A stretch of 64,000 bases of DNA. It comes from Apium graveolens. Its lineage: Eukaryota > Streptophyta > Magnoliopsida > Apiales > Apiaceae. The stretch spans positions 116,154,721 through 116,218,720 of the forward strand of contig NC_133652.1 of the NCBI RefSeq assembly GCF_009905375.1, read 5' to 3'. A model generated the notes under the pieces. The model saw only the letters and a list, made by a program, of their open reading frames with translations, searched no databases and had not been told where the DNA came from. Of the stretch, positions 37,116-48,100 are shown in pieces; position 1 is the first letter of the stretch, and the number at the start of each line of letters is the position of its first letter. Position numbers and translations under genes: made by a program.

Positions 37116-37127
37116 GCTCTGATATCA
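37116..37127 (-). other. Element D primer-binding site
   Basis: Minus strand TGATATCAGAGC, two bases after the 5' LTR; one change from TGGTATCAGAGC. Confidence 0.82.
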
Positions 37128-37129
37128 AT

Positions 37130-38131
37130 TGTTAATCCCACACAATCTAATAGTTGAATTATAAGGGGGTTGAATGTAATTCTTGGTTTCTTCTTCGATT
37201 TTAAGAACTTCTCTAACAAATATATGTAACAGTGTTTGAATATGCAAAAGTGCAGAATAAAAGTATTGATGTATTCAAACACAAAGTAATTTAAATACAA
37301 GTATTTAAAAACTTTCTGGTGGATTGAACTTATCCACCAAAGATATATATTTCGAGAACTCTGTGATATAAAGATTGTACACAGCTGCTTACAAGTAGAA
37401 TCACAAGGAACAAAGAAATTTTTCACAGATACAGCCTTTTCTATTTCTCTAGTTGATTGCATCTTTTACTACTAGCTACTCTTGGTTTATATATTACCAA
37501 GTTATAAGTGAAAAATACAAACTAATAAAACAAAATGTGTCTTTGTCTAATCACATGCTTCTTTATTTCTTCATCCAGTATAATTGATTTTCTTCAAGTA
37601 AGCATCGAAATGGAAATGCTTCTTTGTTCTCTAAAACCTTATTACAGGCTGCCACATTCCTTTTGTGTGTAATCAACCCATGTGACTGCAAGTCACTATC
37701 AATTCCTGTTTGAAATTCATCATCCGTCGAGACTCAGTTGGAACATTCGTCTAAGCTCCATTGAATCATCCGTCGAAATATGACTTAGGTCATTTGTCGA
37801 AGCCTTGTGAAGAATATCCGTTAAAAATGTTTCCATAGCAGTTGACTCAATTTCAGTTATGTAAAATTACAAGACATCTAATATATACAATTTTTCCAAC
37901 CTATTTTACATATCATTCTTGCAGTCAACATGACGTAGAATGTCCTACAACTTCTAATTCTTTAAGGCATTACAATACACAGGAATGTGCTACAAAATAC
38001 TTATTAATACATAAGCTACTCTTTCAACGGATGACATATAGGATTATCCGTAGAAAGCTACAAATACACTTAATCAAATCTTGTAAGGTATTTTTGTAGC
38101 AAATCATCAAGTCTACAACATGTTCCTAACA
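37130..38131 (-). repeat. Element D 5' LTR (1002 bp)
   Basis: On the plus strand it runs from TGTTAATCCC to CCTAACA. It resembles the LTR of element C (shared ends, TATA-like TTTATATATT at 37486-37495, AGGGGGTTGAATGTAA near its start), but the repeated word is mostly CATCCGTCGA (37722, 37768) rather than ATCCGTTGA. TCAACGGATGAC occurs at 38023. The partner LTR is not in the window. Confidence 0.85.
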
Positions 38132-40248
38132 ACAAATAATTTGTACACGCATATTAATTAAGTGGTTTATTCAAATATGAAATTGTCGAGATCCCTAAAG
38201 ATTTATGCACTAATACCCATGGAGTCAGTGTCAGGTCAACAATCCTGAACCATAAAAGGCTTTATGTTACTAGGCACAACGTACCCTCAGACTTAATTAC
38301 TCGAGTATTAATGAGCTCAACCTAATCAATCATACGACCTTTTTGTGTACTTTATTGCTACTATTCATACATCTATATATTTTTTCTCATATTTTATAAA
38401 TTTTTTAAAAATATTTACACCCAATAGCTCCCCCAAACTTAAGCGTTTACGTACTAAGCTCAAAAAGGAATAGTCAAAATTCTAATATCAACAAGCGGCT
38501 ACCCCCTCAAGAAACAAGCATGTCTAAGTTTTAATTCAAGAGCATAATAAGATTGTGTTAATAAATAAGCTCTGCACAAGTGACACTACACATGTGACAT
38601 CTTTAGCATATGATCATAGCAAGACTTAGTCAACAACAAGGTACACATAGTATCATCATAGGTCACCAACATGGACTACTACTAACTTGAGATCATACTA
38701 TGATATGCAATACGATGCAACTAATATATATAACTATATGATACAATGTAATCTATATGACTTTTTTTAACATGTTTAACATATTTAATGAAAACACATC
38801 CCCGCACTTACATGAGTCAATCTTTATGACACAATAAACTAATAATTATATAATATAAAAGAATGAAAAAGTACTCCCCTATGCATATGCTTGAAGTGTC
38901 GTGATCCATAACAAGCTTGATTAAGTTTATGCCATCGTAGCGCTTATTTTTTTGATGTAGTTATGTTGCATGAGCATGTGAATCAACTGCACGAGCATGT
39001 CAATCCAGTGTGTGATCATGCGGAACCCGTCATTCTTATTCAAAATCATTCTTAACATCTGAATCACTTCAAACAAACACATCAAGGCAACATGTGAGAG
39101 TAAAAAATAAAAAAAAAACTAATATTATAACATTGGGTTGCCTCCCAAGCAGCGCTTCTTTAATGTCATTAGCTTGACGTGTACATACAACTAGAATTAT
39201 CAATGTGGTGAAAAAGCAAATAAATGCACATATCTATGAATCAATATTAGAATTATGATGTGCAAATATATCTTAGATACATAAACATATAAGAAACTTT
39301 ATATGATCCACACTTTCTCAAGAGACTTAGAAAAATCAAAGTAGCTAGAAAAGTCGTCGGAATAATCATCATAAGTGCGACTCATAAACTCCTCTCAAAT
39401 TGGATCCCTATATTCCAAAGCAAGATTTTCAATTTCATCAATCTTAAATTCCTCCTCAATTATAATTGGACACTCGTCAACTTTTACCTCATTTACCAAT
39501 TTATTAAGCTCAACAACGTGTTCTAGATTTGGAAGAATTTAAATTGCATCCAAATTATCATTATCACACATGGGACTATCGTTAACTAAATAAGTAGACT
39601 CATCAGACTCAAAATTTTCATGAATTTCTAAACAAGAATCATGGATCATAGAAAAATTGACACAAGAAGGACCTTGAAGACAACCATCATGCATCACAAG
39701 TTCAACTTCCATTATAAAACTATTCTTTTTAGCATTCTCCTCGTACCAACCTATTGATTCTGGTTCACATGGAGTATCACTTTTATTATCAATCTCAAAA
39801 GTTGGGTCATCAAAGTTTTTAAAAAGTCCCAAAGAAAGTAAACAAGGATTAGAATGATTCAAACTCTCATCAACACCATAGTATACATATGAATCATCAT
39901 GGTATTAATTTTCAAAAAAATAAGAAAAATATGTGCTAGGAGGATATGAAGCATAACAAGAGTTGTAACAATCGAACAAGTTCACCTAATACACATTAAA
40001 ATCCTGAAAAGAATTAAAATATTGATATCGTTCTTGATTGCTGATGAAATCTTGAGCGTTATCCCACCCAACGTTGTTATACATGTCGCCTCACTTCAAA
40101 AAAATTCCAATGTCTACCTCAAAGAAACCCGTAGACACAAAAAAAACATAAAAGAAGGGAAAAACCTATAGACAAAGATAAAATTCAAACTATAAGAAAA
40201 AATTAACTCGAAATCAACGTTGTTGCCTTCCCCGGAAGCGGCGCCAAT
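38132..40248 (-). mobile_element. Decayed internal part of a Ty3/gypsy (Athila-like) element
   Basis: It lies downstream (minus strand) of the LTR and primer-binding site at 40230-41371. The only protein-like stretch is 40092-39539 on the minus strand: it starts MYNNVGWDNAQDF, is broken by two stops, then continues for 107 codons of acidic, Asn/Ser-rich sequence; perhaps a gag-like leader product. At 39135-39180 the minus strand reads KKRCLGGNP, a phrase I associate with gypsy-type elements of plants. A GGGGGAG purine tract is at about 38428. It has no intact gene and is cut by element D at 38131. Confidence 0.45.
40230..40247 (-). other. Putative primer-binding site of gypsy-like element
   Basis: Minus strand TTGGCGCCGCTTCCGGGG follows the LTR end with one base between. 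It resembles the TGGCGCCGTTGCCGGGG site of Athila-type elements, with two changes; the tRNA was not checked. Confidence 0.6.
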
Positions 40249-41371
40249 TGTATCATTCACGGGGAAGGACTTATATCAATATCACTTTCAAGTCTTTTAT
40301 CACTTACAGTTCAGAATTGTGGAGAAATAATTTGGTGGTGTGTGATTATCTACTAATTAATCTGATAAATGAATAAAATTATATAACAAGTGTGAGAGAA
40401 AATAATCCAAGAACTGTTATAAACTAAAATTATAACAGTTAAAACTATAAACTAAAATTAGCATATCAATCTTCCGATCTAATACTTAAATTATGTCTAT
40501 CATATCATGTACTAGAATTACAATTCCTCTCCCGATTTGTTATAACTCCTAAAGATTCAATTAGAAGTTAGCTACTTCTTTAATCATATAATGCGCTCAA
40601 TGAAAGATTAATAATAACAAGAAAATCACAATACAATCAAACAAATATATTAAGCAAATGAATACTACCCAACTCTTGGATAAAGGAATTAGCTACTCAT
40701 GATTAGATAAACAAAATTTATATAAAGAACGCAAACCATGAGTTTAAGAATTGATGTACAAATGATACAACTTTTAAAGTTCCTTTGAAATCTGGATGAA
40801 TCCCATCAATTCTTTTTCCAATCTCCCTCTCAAGCTGATTCTCTCTCTTCTCCCAAGTTTGGCTATCTATCTTCTCCCCCATTAAAACCCTAATACATAT
40901 GTTTATATATACTTGGAAGGGCTTTTAAAAGTCATACAAGGTAACTAAAAGAGAATTCAAAACAAGTTGGGAAAGCTAATTGATAACAACTTTTGTCAGC
41001 TTCAAGCCATGAACCTCAACCTCAGGTCCTCAACCTCAGGTCCTGAGCTTTATAAAATTTTCGCCACTGCTCTACTCAGGCCCTAAGCCTCCAAGCTCAG
41101 TTACTGAGGTATATGTTTTTTTCTCATTGATTTCTTCAAGTCTTGAGCCTCCCAGCTCAAGTCCAGAACTCCTCTAAATTTTTCTTTTATCATATACTTT
41201 CTCTCTTGCACAATATTTTTCCATAAATTCTATAGACATAAAAAATTAAGACTTAACATCAATCTAAGTTAAATAACAAATGGTACTAATTATTTAGGAC
41301 TAAAACATCACAAAATAAAGTTAAAAGAAGTATAACATGACATAAAATATCTATAAATTGGTCATGCATCA
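40249..41371 (-). repeat. Probable 5' LTR of the gypsy-like element
   Basis: On the plus strand it starts TGTATCATTC next to the primer-binding site and probably ends at GTCATGCATCA, where the sequence character changes. It has TG/CA ends and 1123 bp by this reading. The right end is a guess because no second LTR is available for comparison. Confidence 0.5.
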
Positions 41372-41700
41372 GCTCGTAAAAAGTTCGATGGGATCGAGTT
41401 CGGCTCGAAATCTCTAATAGATTTTACCAAATATTAATAAAAGCTCGAAATATGATAGATTCGGCTTGAGTTCGATTCGATTAAATATATAAAATATAAA
41501 TAAAATACTTAATATTTATGTAAAAATATATTTATATTAAAAAATTAAAATAATAGAGCCTTACGAGCCGAGTAATTTAAGGCTCGACCTAGGTTCGATA
41601 AATAATTCGAAACACTCGAGTCAGCTCGAGTTCGAGCTCGATTCGATGTTTGAATATTTTACGAGTCAAACTCGAGTTGTCCAGGAACAGTTTGACTCAT
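41372..41700. repeat. GCTCGA-rich dispersed repeat
   Basis: Many copies of GCTCGA, TTCGAT and CTCGAG in both orientations (for example 41376-41420 and 41570-41680). Such stretches are common as dispersed repeats in plants and probably come from a DNA transposon, but terminal repeats were not found. Confidence 0.45.
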
Positions 41701-41939
41701 TTATACTCCTACGCACGGCCATCTCCTTCGATTAACCGCCGACTTTCGGTGATAAAAAAATTATTAATTTTTTGCCAAAAAAATACAAATTATTTTGTGT
41801 TTTTTTTGCTAGGAAATTAATTGGTGTCTTCGTTTGTAAGTAAAAAAAAATGAGGATAAAAGAAAAAACACATACACCTGAATTTCCTAAAATTTCACTA
41901 AAAAACCAGGCACAAAAAACATTCTCATTTTTATCTCCG

Positions 41940-42122
41940 TACATATATCCTCGCTGTCTCCCTCCCCGGAATATAATTTCACCACCTGCTATTTCTCTCC
42001 TCTCTCTCCTCTCTTTCTCTAGATAATCTCTCTCACTCTCTCTCGTTCTCTCTCGCTCTCACATCAAACACACAGACAACAAACACAATTACAACAAGAC
42101 AGATAGATAGATAGATACAGCC
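41940..42122 (+). promoter_or_regulatory. Pyrimidine-rich 5' UTR/promoter of the MINDY-like gene
   Basis: Just before the start codon lie a CT-rich block (41984-42062, CTCTCTC runs) and a GATA microsatellite (42101-42117). Such CT tracts are frequent in plant 5' leaders. No convincing TATA box is seen, which would fit a broadly expressed gene. The transcript start is not defined. Confidence 0.5.
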
Positions 42123-45100
42123 ATGGCAAGTTCTGGTGAAGAGAGAACAAGTGAAGAATTGACCCACAAGACTAAAATCATTCAATTCTTTGGGAGGTCT
42201 ACACCCATTATTCTTCAGAATGATAATGGCCCTTGTCCTCTTCTTGCCATCTGTAATTTTCTAGGGTTTCTCATTTTTTCAACTGTTGTTTTGTACTATT
42301 AAATGTTCTTGATCAATCTTGATTCTTGCCCTTGTTTAATTCAACTTGGTTTTTTTTTGTTTGCTCAATTGCTTGTTTTATGATCATCTTTTTTAGTTCT
42401 TTTGTTGACCATTTGATTGCTTGGTATGTTTTTTTGGTGGTGGTTTAAGATTTACATTGTGTTTATATGAGGATCATTGTTATGTTTTATTTGAAGTTTT
42501 CTAGGGTTTCTACTTTTTGTTGTTTTTGGCTGTTAATGTGTACTATTGTGTTCTTGATCAGTCTTGGTTCTTGCCCGTGTTTAATTCAATTAGCGATTGT
42601 TTTGTCTGCTGATTTTGTTGTTTTGTTATCATCTTTTATAATTCTTTTGTTAGTTTTGTATTATTTGATTGCTTACAATGTTTTCTTGTTGTTTACGATT
42701 TACATTGAGTTTGTATGAGAATCATTGATATGTGTGATTTGAAGTTTTTAGGGTTTCTTGTTTTTTGTCATAAAAATGTGTATGTGTGCTATTGTGTTCT
42801 TGATCAATTTTGATTCTTGCTCATGTTTAATTTGGAAATCGAATTAAATGTTTAATCAATTGTGTTGTGCACCTGATCATTTTCTTAATCTTGTTATAGG
42901 GTTTGTTCTTGTTTGCTGAGTATCTGATTGCTTGTAATGGTTTCTTCTGGTGTTTTATAATTCACAATGAGATGACATGCTGATTATTGTTTTATGTGAT
43001 GCAAAATTGATTCTTCGACAATTTTGTGATATTTTGTGTATATTTAACTGAGAATTGTTTTTGACGATGATTTGGTTCTCTTAAGGTAATGTTCTTTTGT
43101 TGAAGAATAATTTGAATCTGAGTCCTGATATTCCCGAAATCTCTCAAGAGAGATTGCTTTCCCTTGTTGCTGAGAGGCTGATAGATTCGAACAGTAATGT
43201 TGATGTAAGTGCTTGCTTCTTTATGTTGTCTTGCATTTTTTTTTGCCCATGTATGTCGGGGTCGAATCGAGATAATGGTTTTTCTCATAATTTTTGTGCA
43301 GAACAAGGATATAGGGTATGTCGAGAATCAACAACAGAACATTGCTGATGCAATTGATTTGCTCCCTCGTCTCACGACTGGGATTGATGTCAACATAAAA
43401 TTTAAGGGGTACAAGATACTATTTCCTTTTGTATAAAATAACCTTGTAGGTCATAGATATGCCATAATAATTGTGTGTTGCCTGTATATTTTCTTTTAGG
43501 TCATTGTACGCTATAATAATTGAGCATTGCCTGTTTTTGATTATTTACTATGTTGTTTAACATTCTGAAAAGAAATTTGGGTTTTTGCAGTATTACTGAG
43601 TTTGAATTTACAAGGGAGTGTGCAATATTTGATTTGTTGGACATACCACTTTATCATGGTTGGATAGTTGATCCTCAGGTATGAACCATATAAATGCTAT
43701 TTGAAGCAGTTGTTTTTCACTATTGATTAATTATGTACTGTTTATTGTACTCTATGAAACTTTTGTCAAGAGATTAATTGCAATTTACGAAGTCCACTGC
43801 CATTGTGATCGAGAACCTGCTAGACTAATAAACTCACACCACTAAACTTGGTGATTCATAGGAAAGTTGGACAAATGATTTAGCTTTTAGATGCGAATGT
43901 GAGTAATTTTTGCTCTTTTCTTTTTTCTTAGAAGTAAAATTAAAAGTCACATGGAATTTGATTGATTGAGTGCTACACACGCAAGTACGTAATGTTTCAT
44001 GGTCTGAGACATACCTTCACATGTATAATATTAAAACGTACTTCGTAATTTACAAGTATATTTTAACTTTTTAATTCAGAACATTTACGCGTCCATACAA
44101 AGTTCAAAATATATGACATTCCCCACAACCTGATCATGTCATGTCTGCTTTTTATTCATCAAACTTCAAATGATATCTGTGTACGTGTGTATATTCAATA
44201 TGTGTCATCTGGAAGTTTTAAGTAAAGATATTATAATTTATGGTAAATCAGTGATTATTAATTTATTATAGTATCTTAAATCTTACTAAAAGTATTTCCA
44301 TCTCGCAAGTGAACATTGAATGTAATCATCCTTATTCACACTCTGGTGTTGTACAAGTACAAGTCACATTTACCACTTAATGTTAGCATCATTGTTGCCA
44401 CTTGCTACTAAAAATTTATAAAACAACTAGCAAGAAGTGAACAGTTTTATACCTATTTTTTTAATGTTGTGATGCATATTGCAATTTATAAACCATATTC
44501 TTTTTTAACAATAAACCATAATTGATGCCGACAGTATAAAGATGTTGGGGTTAAACCCAATATGTGATATGGGCTTGGTGATACAAGACATAATTTGATT
44601 GAGTAATAATTGTATTTGTTGACAATTATTATCATAATGGGATTGAGTAATAATTGTATGTGTTGACAATTATTATCATAATGGGAATGGATAATAATTG
44701 TATGGACCGACAATTATTATTGTAATCATATTAAGTATGTCTTGTTGGCTAAGTTTGTGATGGCTATATATACATAGCCATATTATTGTTGTTTTGATGT
44801 ATGTTTAAGAGATGTAGTCGTCTTAGGTATAGTGTGAGAGATGCTTGAGCATTGGTTGGCTCAAGTATTAGTTTGGGACACCATTGAGTTGTTATGTATT
44901 GATGTATTATTGATAATTGTTTTGATTAATAATACAAGTTGGGACGTGGGTTTTCCACGTCAAATATATTGTTGTATGTTTGTGTGCGTAGTCTGTATTG
45001 GTAGAATTGAATCTCGAATGTGTGTGTGTTTCCTCCTAACAAAAGACTCCATAAACGTGGATTAGAGTGGACCACGAACAAAAATGTATTATAACATGTC

Positions 45101-48100
45101 AAATTTTATGTTTTAGAACATTAAAATCAAACATAATATATAAAATTACCAACTACTGCATATACAAGAAACTCTTTTATGTTCTTGAATAGTGGTACAC
45201 ATAGTTTTTCAGATTTTTCTTGTTATCTTGATTTGTTGGCCTACTAAAACAAATGATGGTCAATGGTTGGGAAGGTGTTCTAGTTTTATTTATGAGATTT
45301 GATGTTTTGGCACCGATCTAAGTAACCTGCTAGTTTCTATTATCAATCGTTGCAAAGACCCCTTCATGGAAATATATACGGAGAAACCATGATATCTGTG
45401 TAGGTCTCCCTGTGAAACGCATTTGGTAATTTTATGCTTTCGGGAGGATTAACAAATATAGCGCTCCCATTGATTGCGATTTTCTATGTTAGGCCTTATG
45501 TATAGCAATCCACTCCACACAATTTATATTGAATTAAAGCAACTTCCTTGACAATCTTTGTATACACTACAACTGTGTTTTTCATATGGATCTTGCAAAC
45601 GTATTTGTAACTTAAGGCCATTTAATTGGGAGGGGTAAATCTCCATTTAAGTCAATTTAATTAAATATCATAAGTAGAACCTCCTTTGATCTTTATGTGA
45701 TAGATAGCCATAGATTACCTTCTTGATTCAGCGAACTCTTTAACTTCTATGATGAGTTTATTATTGTTCTTCATAACTGACTTCATTGAGAGTGAGAGTA
45801 AAATAGCAGAATGTGTGTTTATCCATTCCTTGATAGTGGCAACTACATCTGATGTTTACTTAAATGTGTTATATCTTATCATCTGATTATATATATATAT
45901 ATTAATTATTTGATTAAATACAAAGTGTATCTGATTGTATTCATAAATAAATAGTATGTTCTACACATAATTTGATAAAGTATTCACCATCTACTATTCA
46001 GATTTACACAGCATTCATATTTCATTATATGTATATTAACAGTCTACAATGACAACATAACATATCACCTGTCAGCAAGTGAAAACAATCATGAAATTTA
46101 TAAAAAGTGAATAAAATATGATAGCATGATTAATGATAATATGATATAAATTTGTAATTGGAAGTTTACTCATGGGGCCCCATACCGACGCATGTTCGGC
46201 TCGCTGTGATGACATTGTCTGTAATTGTGTTTGAGTATCTTATCTTTAGATATGTCCATGCCCAGATTTTAGCTCTTCTCATTGTGTACCAAATGCTTCT
46301 TTGGCGCTTTACACTGATTTTTTTTGTAAAAAATATGTGTGTGTTAATTGTGTTTTATTAATACACATCATTTTTTGTGTTGTTGATTAGCTGATCTATT
46401 GCTTTGCTTATAAAGTATTTGCCTTTTCTCCACTCTCACTATGGTGGCCAACAAATTTTGTTGGGATGTTAGATAACGTGCATGTTTAGTCTATCTTTTA
46501 AGAATAACCATGTGTTGGTGCATCTCTGCAGGATACTGACACTTACAATGCTATCGGATCCAAGTCTTACAACACTATAATGGGGGATCTTGTTGGCCTT
46601 GAAACAGGAACTATGGGAAGTGAAGACAAGAAAAGGACAGAAGAAGATTCTGTTGATTTTGTTGCTGCAACAACTGCAACTTTAGGAGTGCCTTCTCCTG
46701 TTCTTTCAAGAGGTTTATCTTTTGATGATTCTACTGGTTCTGTTTCCGAGCATAAGAAAGCTAGAAAAGGTGATCTCGAAGAAGAAGCCGAGCTGCTGAT
46801 AGCCATGAAAATATCAGAGGTTGATTTTCCAAATTTATCCAAGGATGAATCTGTAGACATCCCTAATGCTAGAAAAGGAGACCTCGAAGAAGAAGCTGAG
46901 CTGCTGAGAGCCATGAAATTGTCAGAGGCTAATTTTCCAGATTCATCCGGAGATGTATGCTCAGAAAAGAGTGATGAGCAGAATGTGTCTACCATTTCAA
47001 ATGAGAGTGTAAATCTTAGTAAGTCTGAACCTGTAATTCCTTTAGACACCAAAGAAGGGGTTGGTCTTCCAATGCAAAAGTCTGGGCAGCAAGAACTATC
47101 TATATCTGATGACAGCAATGATCTTATAACCTCTGAAACAATTGCAGAGAAACACAACTGCTTGTCCTCGGAAAACGATGAGGAGATCTCAAATAGTCAG
47201 TTAAGCTGTGAGGAACCTGGGGCATGGAATGCAATAGAAGATGTAGGTGAAAAAACTAGCAGTGATTTTCTGGATCTGCAAAAAGCTGCTGTATCTGATT
47301 CTCTTGAACCAGATCTTCATTCTACAGCTGCAAGTAGTACCATAAAATCTGAAGGTTCTAAACAGGTTCAGGATCAATCAGGGTCGAAAACGAATGTACA
47401 GGAAGAAGATAACCAGAGTGCTCCTAAAGTATTGAATATTCCTTGTTCTGCAATGGATGCTGATTTGGATGCATCTGGCAAAAGCACGCATACCGGAGAT
47501 CTTTATGAAACTGTTATCCCCACTGGTGATAGCACTGAGCCTATATATGCAGGAGAAGAATGCATTTTAGAGCCAGACACTAATTCGTATGAAGTTCAAG
47601 AACCTGTATATGAAGGTGAGGTAGTTATTGCTGAACAAGTGGATGTAAACAGTAAAAATGCAAGTGACGTGGCTTGTAAAAATGAAATCACTCCACAAAA
47701 AGGTAAATATTTTTTATAAGCATTGAAGTAGGGGATCAGGAAACTTTTGTTTGCTCTTTTCTGTTGTGTTTTCACATATTTGTGTTTGATAGTTCATCTT
47801 TGAGATCTTAGTTGATTCTCATATCAATTCTTAACAGGAGAACTGATAAAAGATTTCCTGAAAACAAATGCTAGTCAATTGACTGTACATGGGTATGTTG
47901 ACTTCAACTTTGTCTGTACACTTACTGTGGAAACAAAATGCTCTAATGATGGATCAGGAGAGATATCAATCTAATTGAATGCTGAAATTTCTGCAGCTTG
48001 ATCTGTCTGCAAGAGGAATTAAAAGAACGTGAGCTTGGCGTATTTTTCCGCAATAATCACTTCAACACCATGTTTAAGGTCAGTGCTGCACTTTGCATAT

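Larger units (their letters stand above)
31804..38131 (-). mobile_element. Element D: Sirevirus-like element, 5' part, interrupted by element B
   Basis: On the minus strand: 5' LTR (37130-38131), PBS, gag (37069-34648), pol (34644-31804). The copy ends inside RNase H at the LTR of element B; the remainder, with any ORF3 and 3' LTR, lies to the left of the window. It is related to element C over the whole region but more decayed, with many stops and frameshifts. It is the oldest layer of the nest. ACAAA at 38132-38136 would be its target duplication; the other copy is not visible. Confidence 0.9.

Noticed and set aside
38170..38330. Plus-strand peptide resembling the end of a gypsy pol (NHKRLYVTRHNVPSD)
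   Set aside because: Too short and opposite to the orientation implied by the LTR and primer-binding site; not convincing.
42467..42718. 83-codon open frame in intron 1
   Set aside because: It is T-rich intron sequence between well-supported exons 1 and 2.
46567..47157. 196-codon open frame on the minus strand
   Set aside because: It is the antisense of MINDY exon 5; the sense frame has matching splice phases and family motifs.
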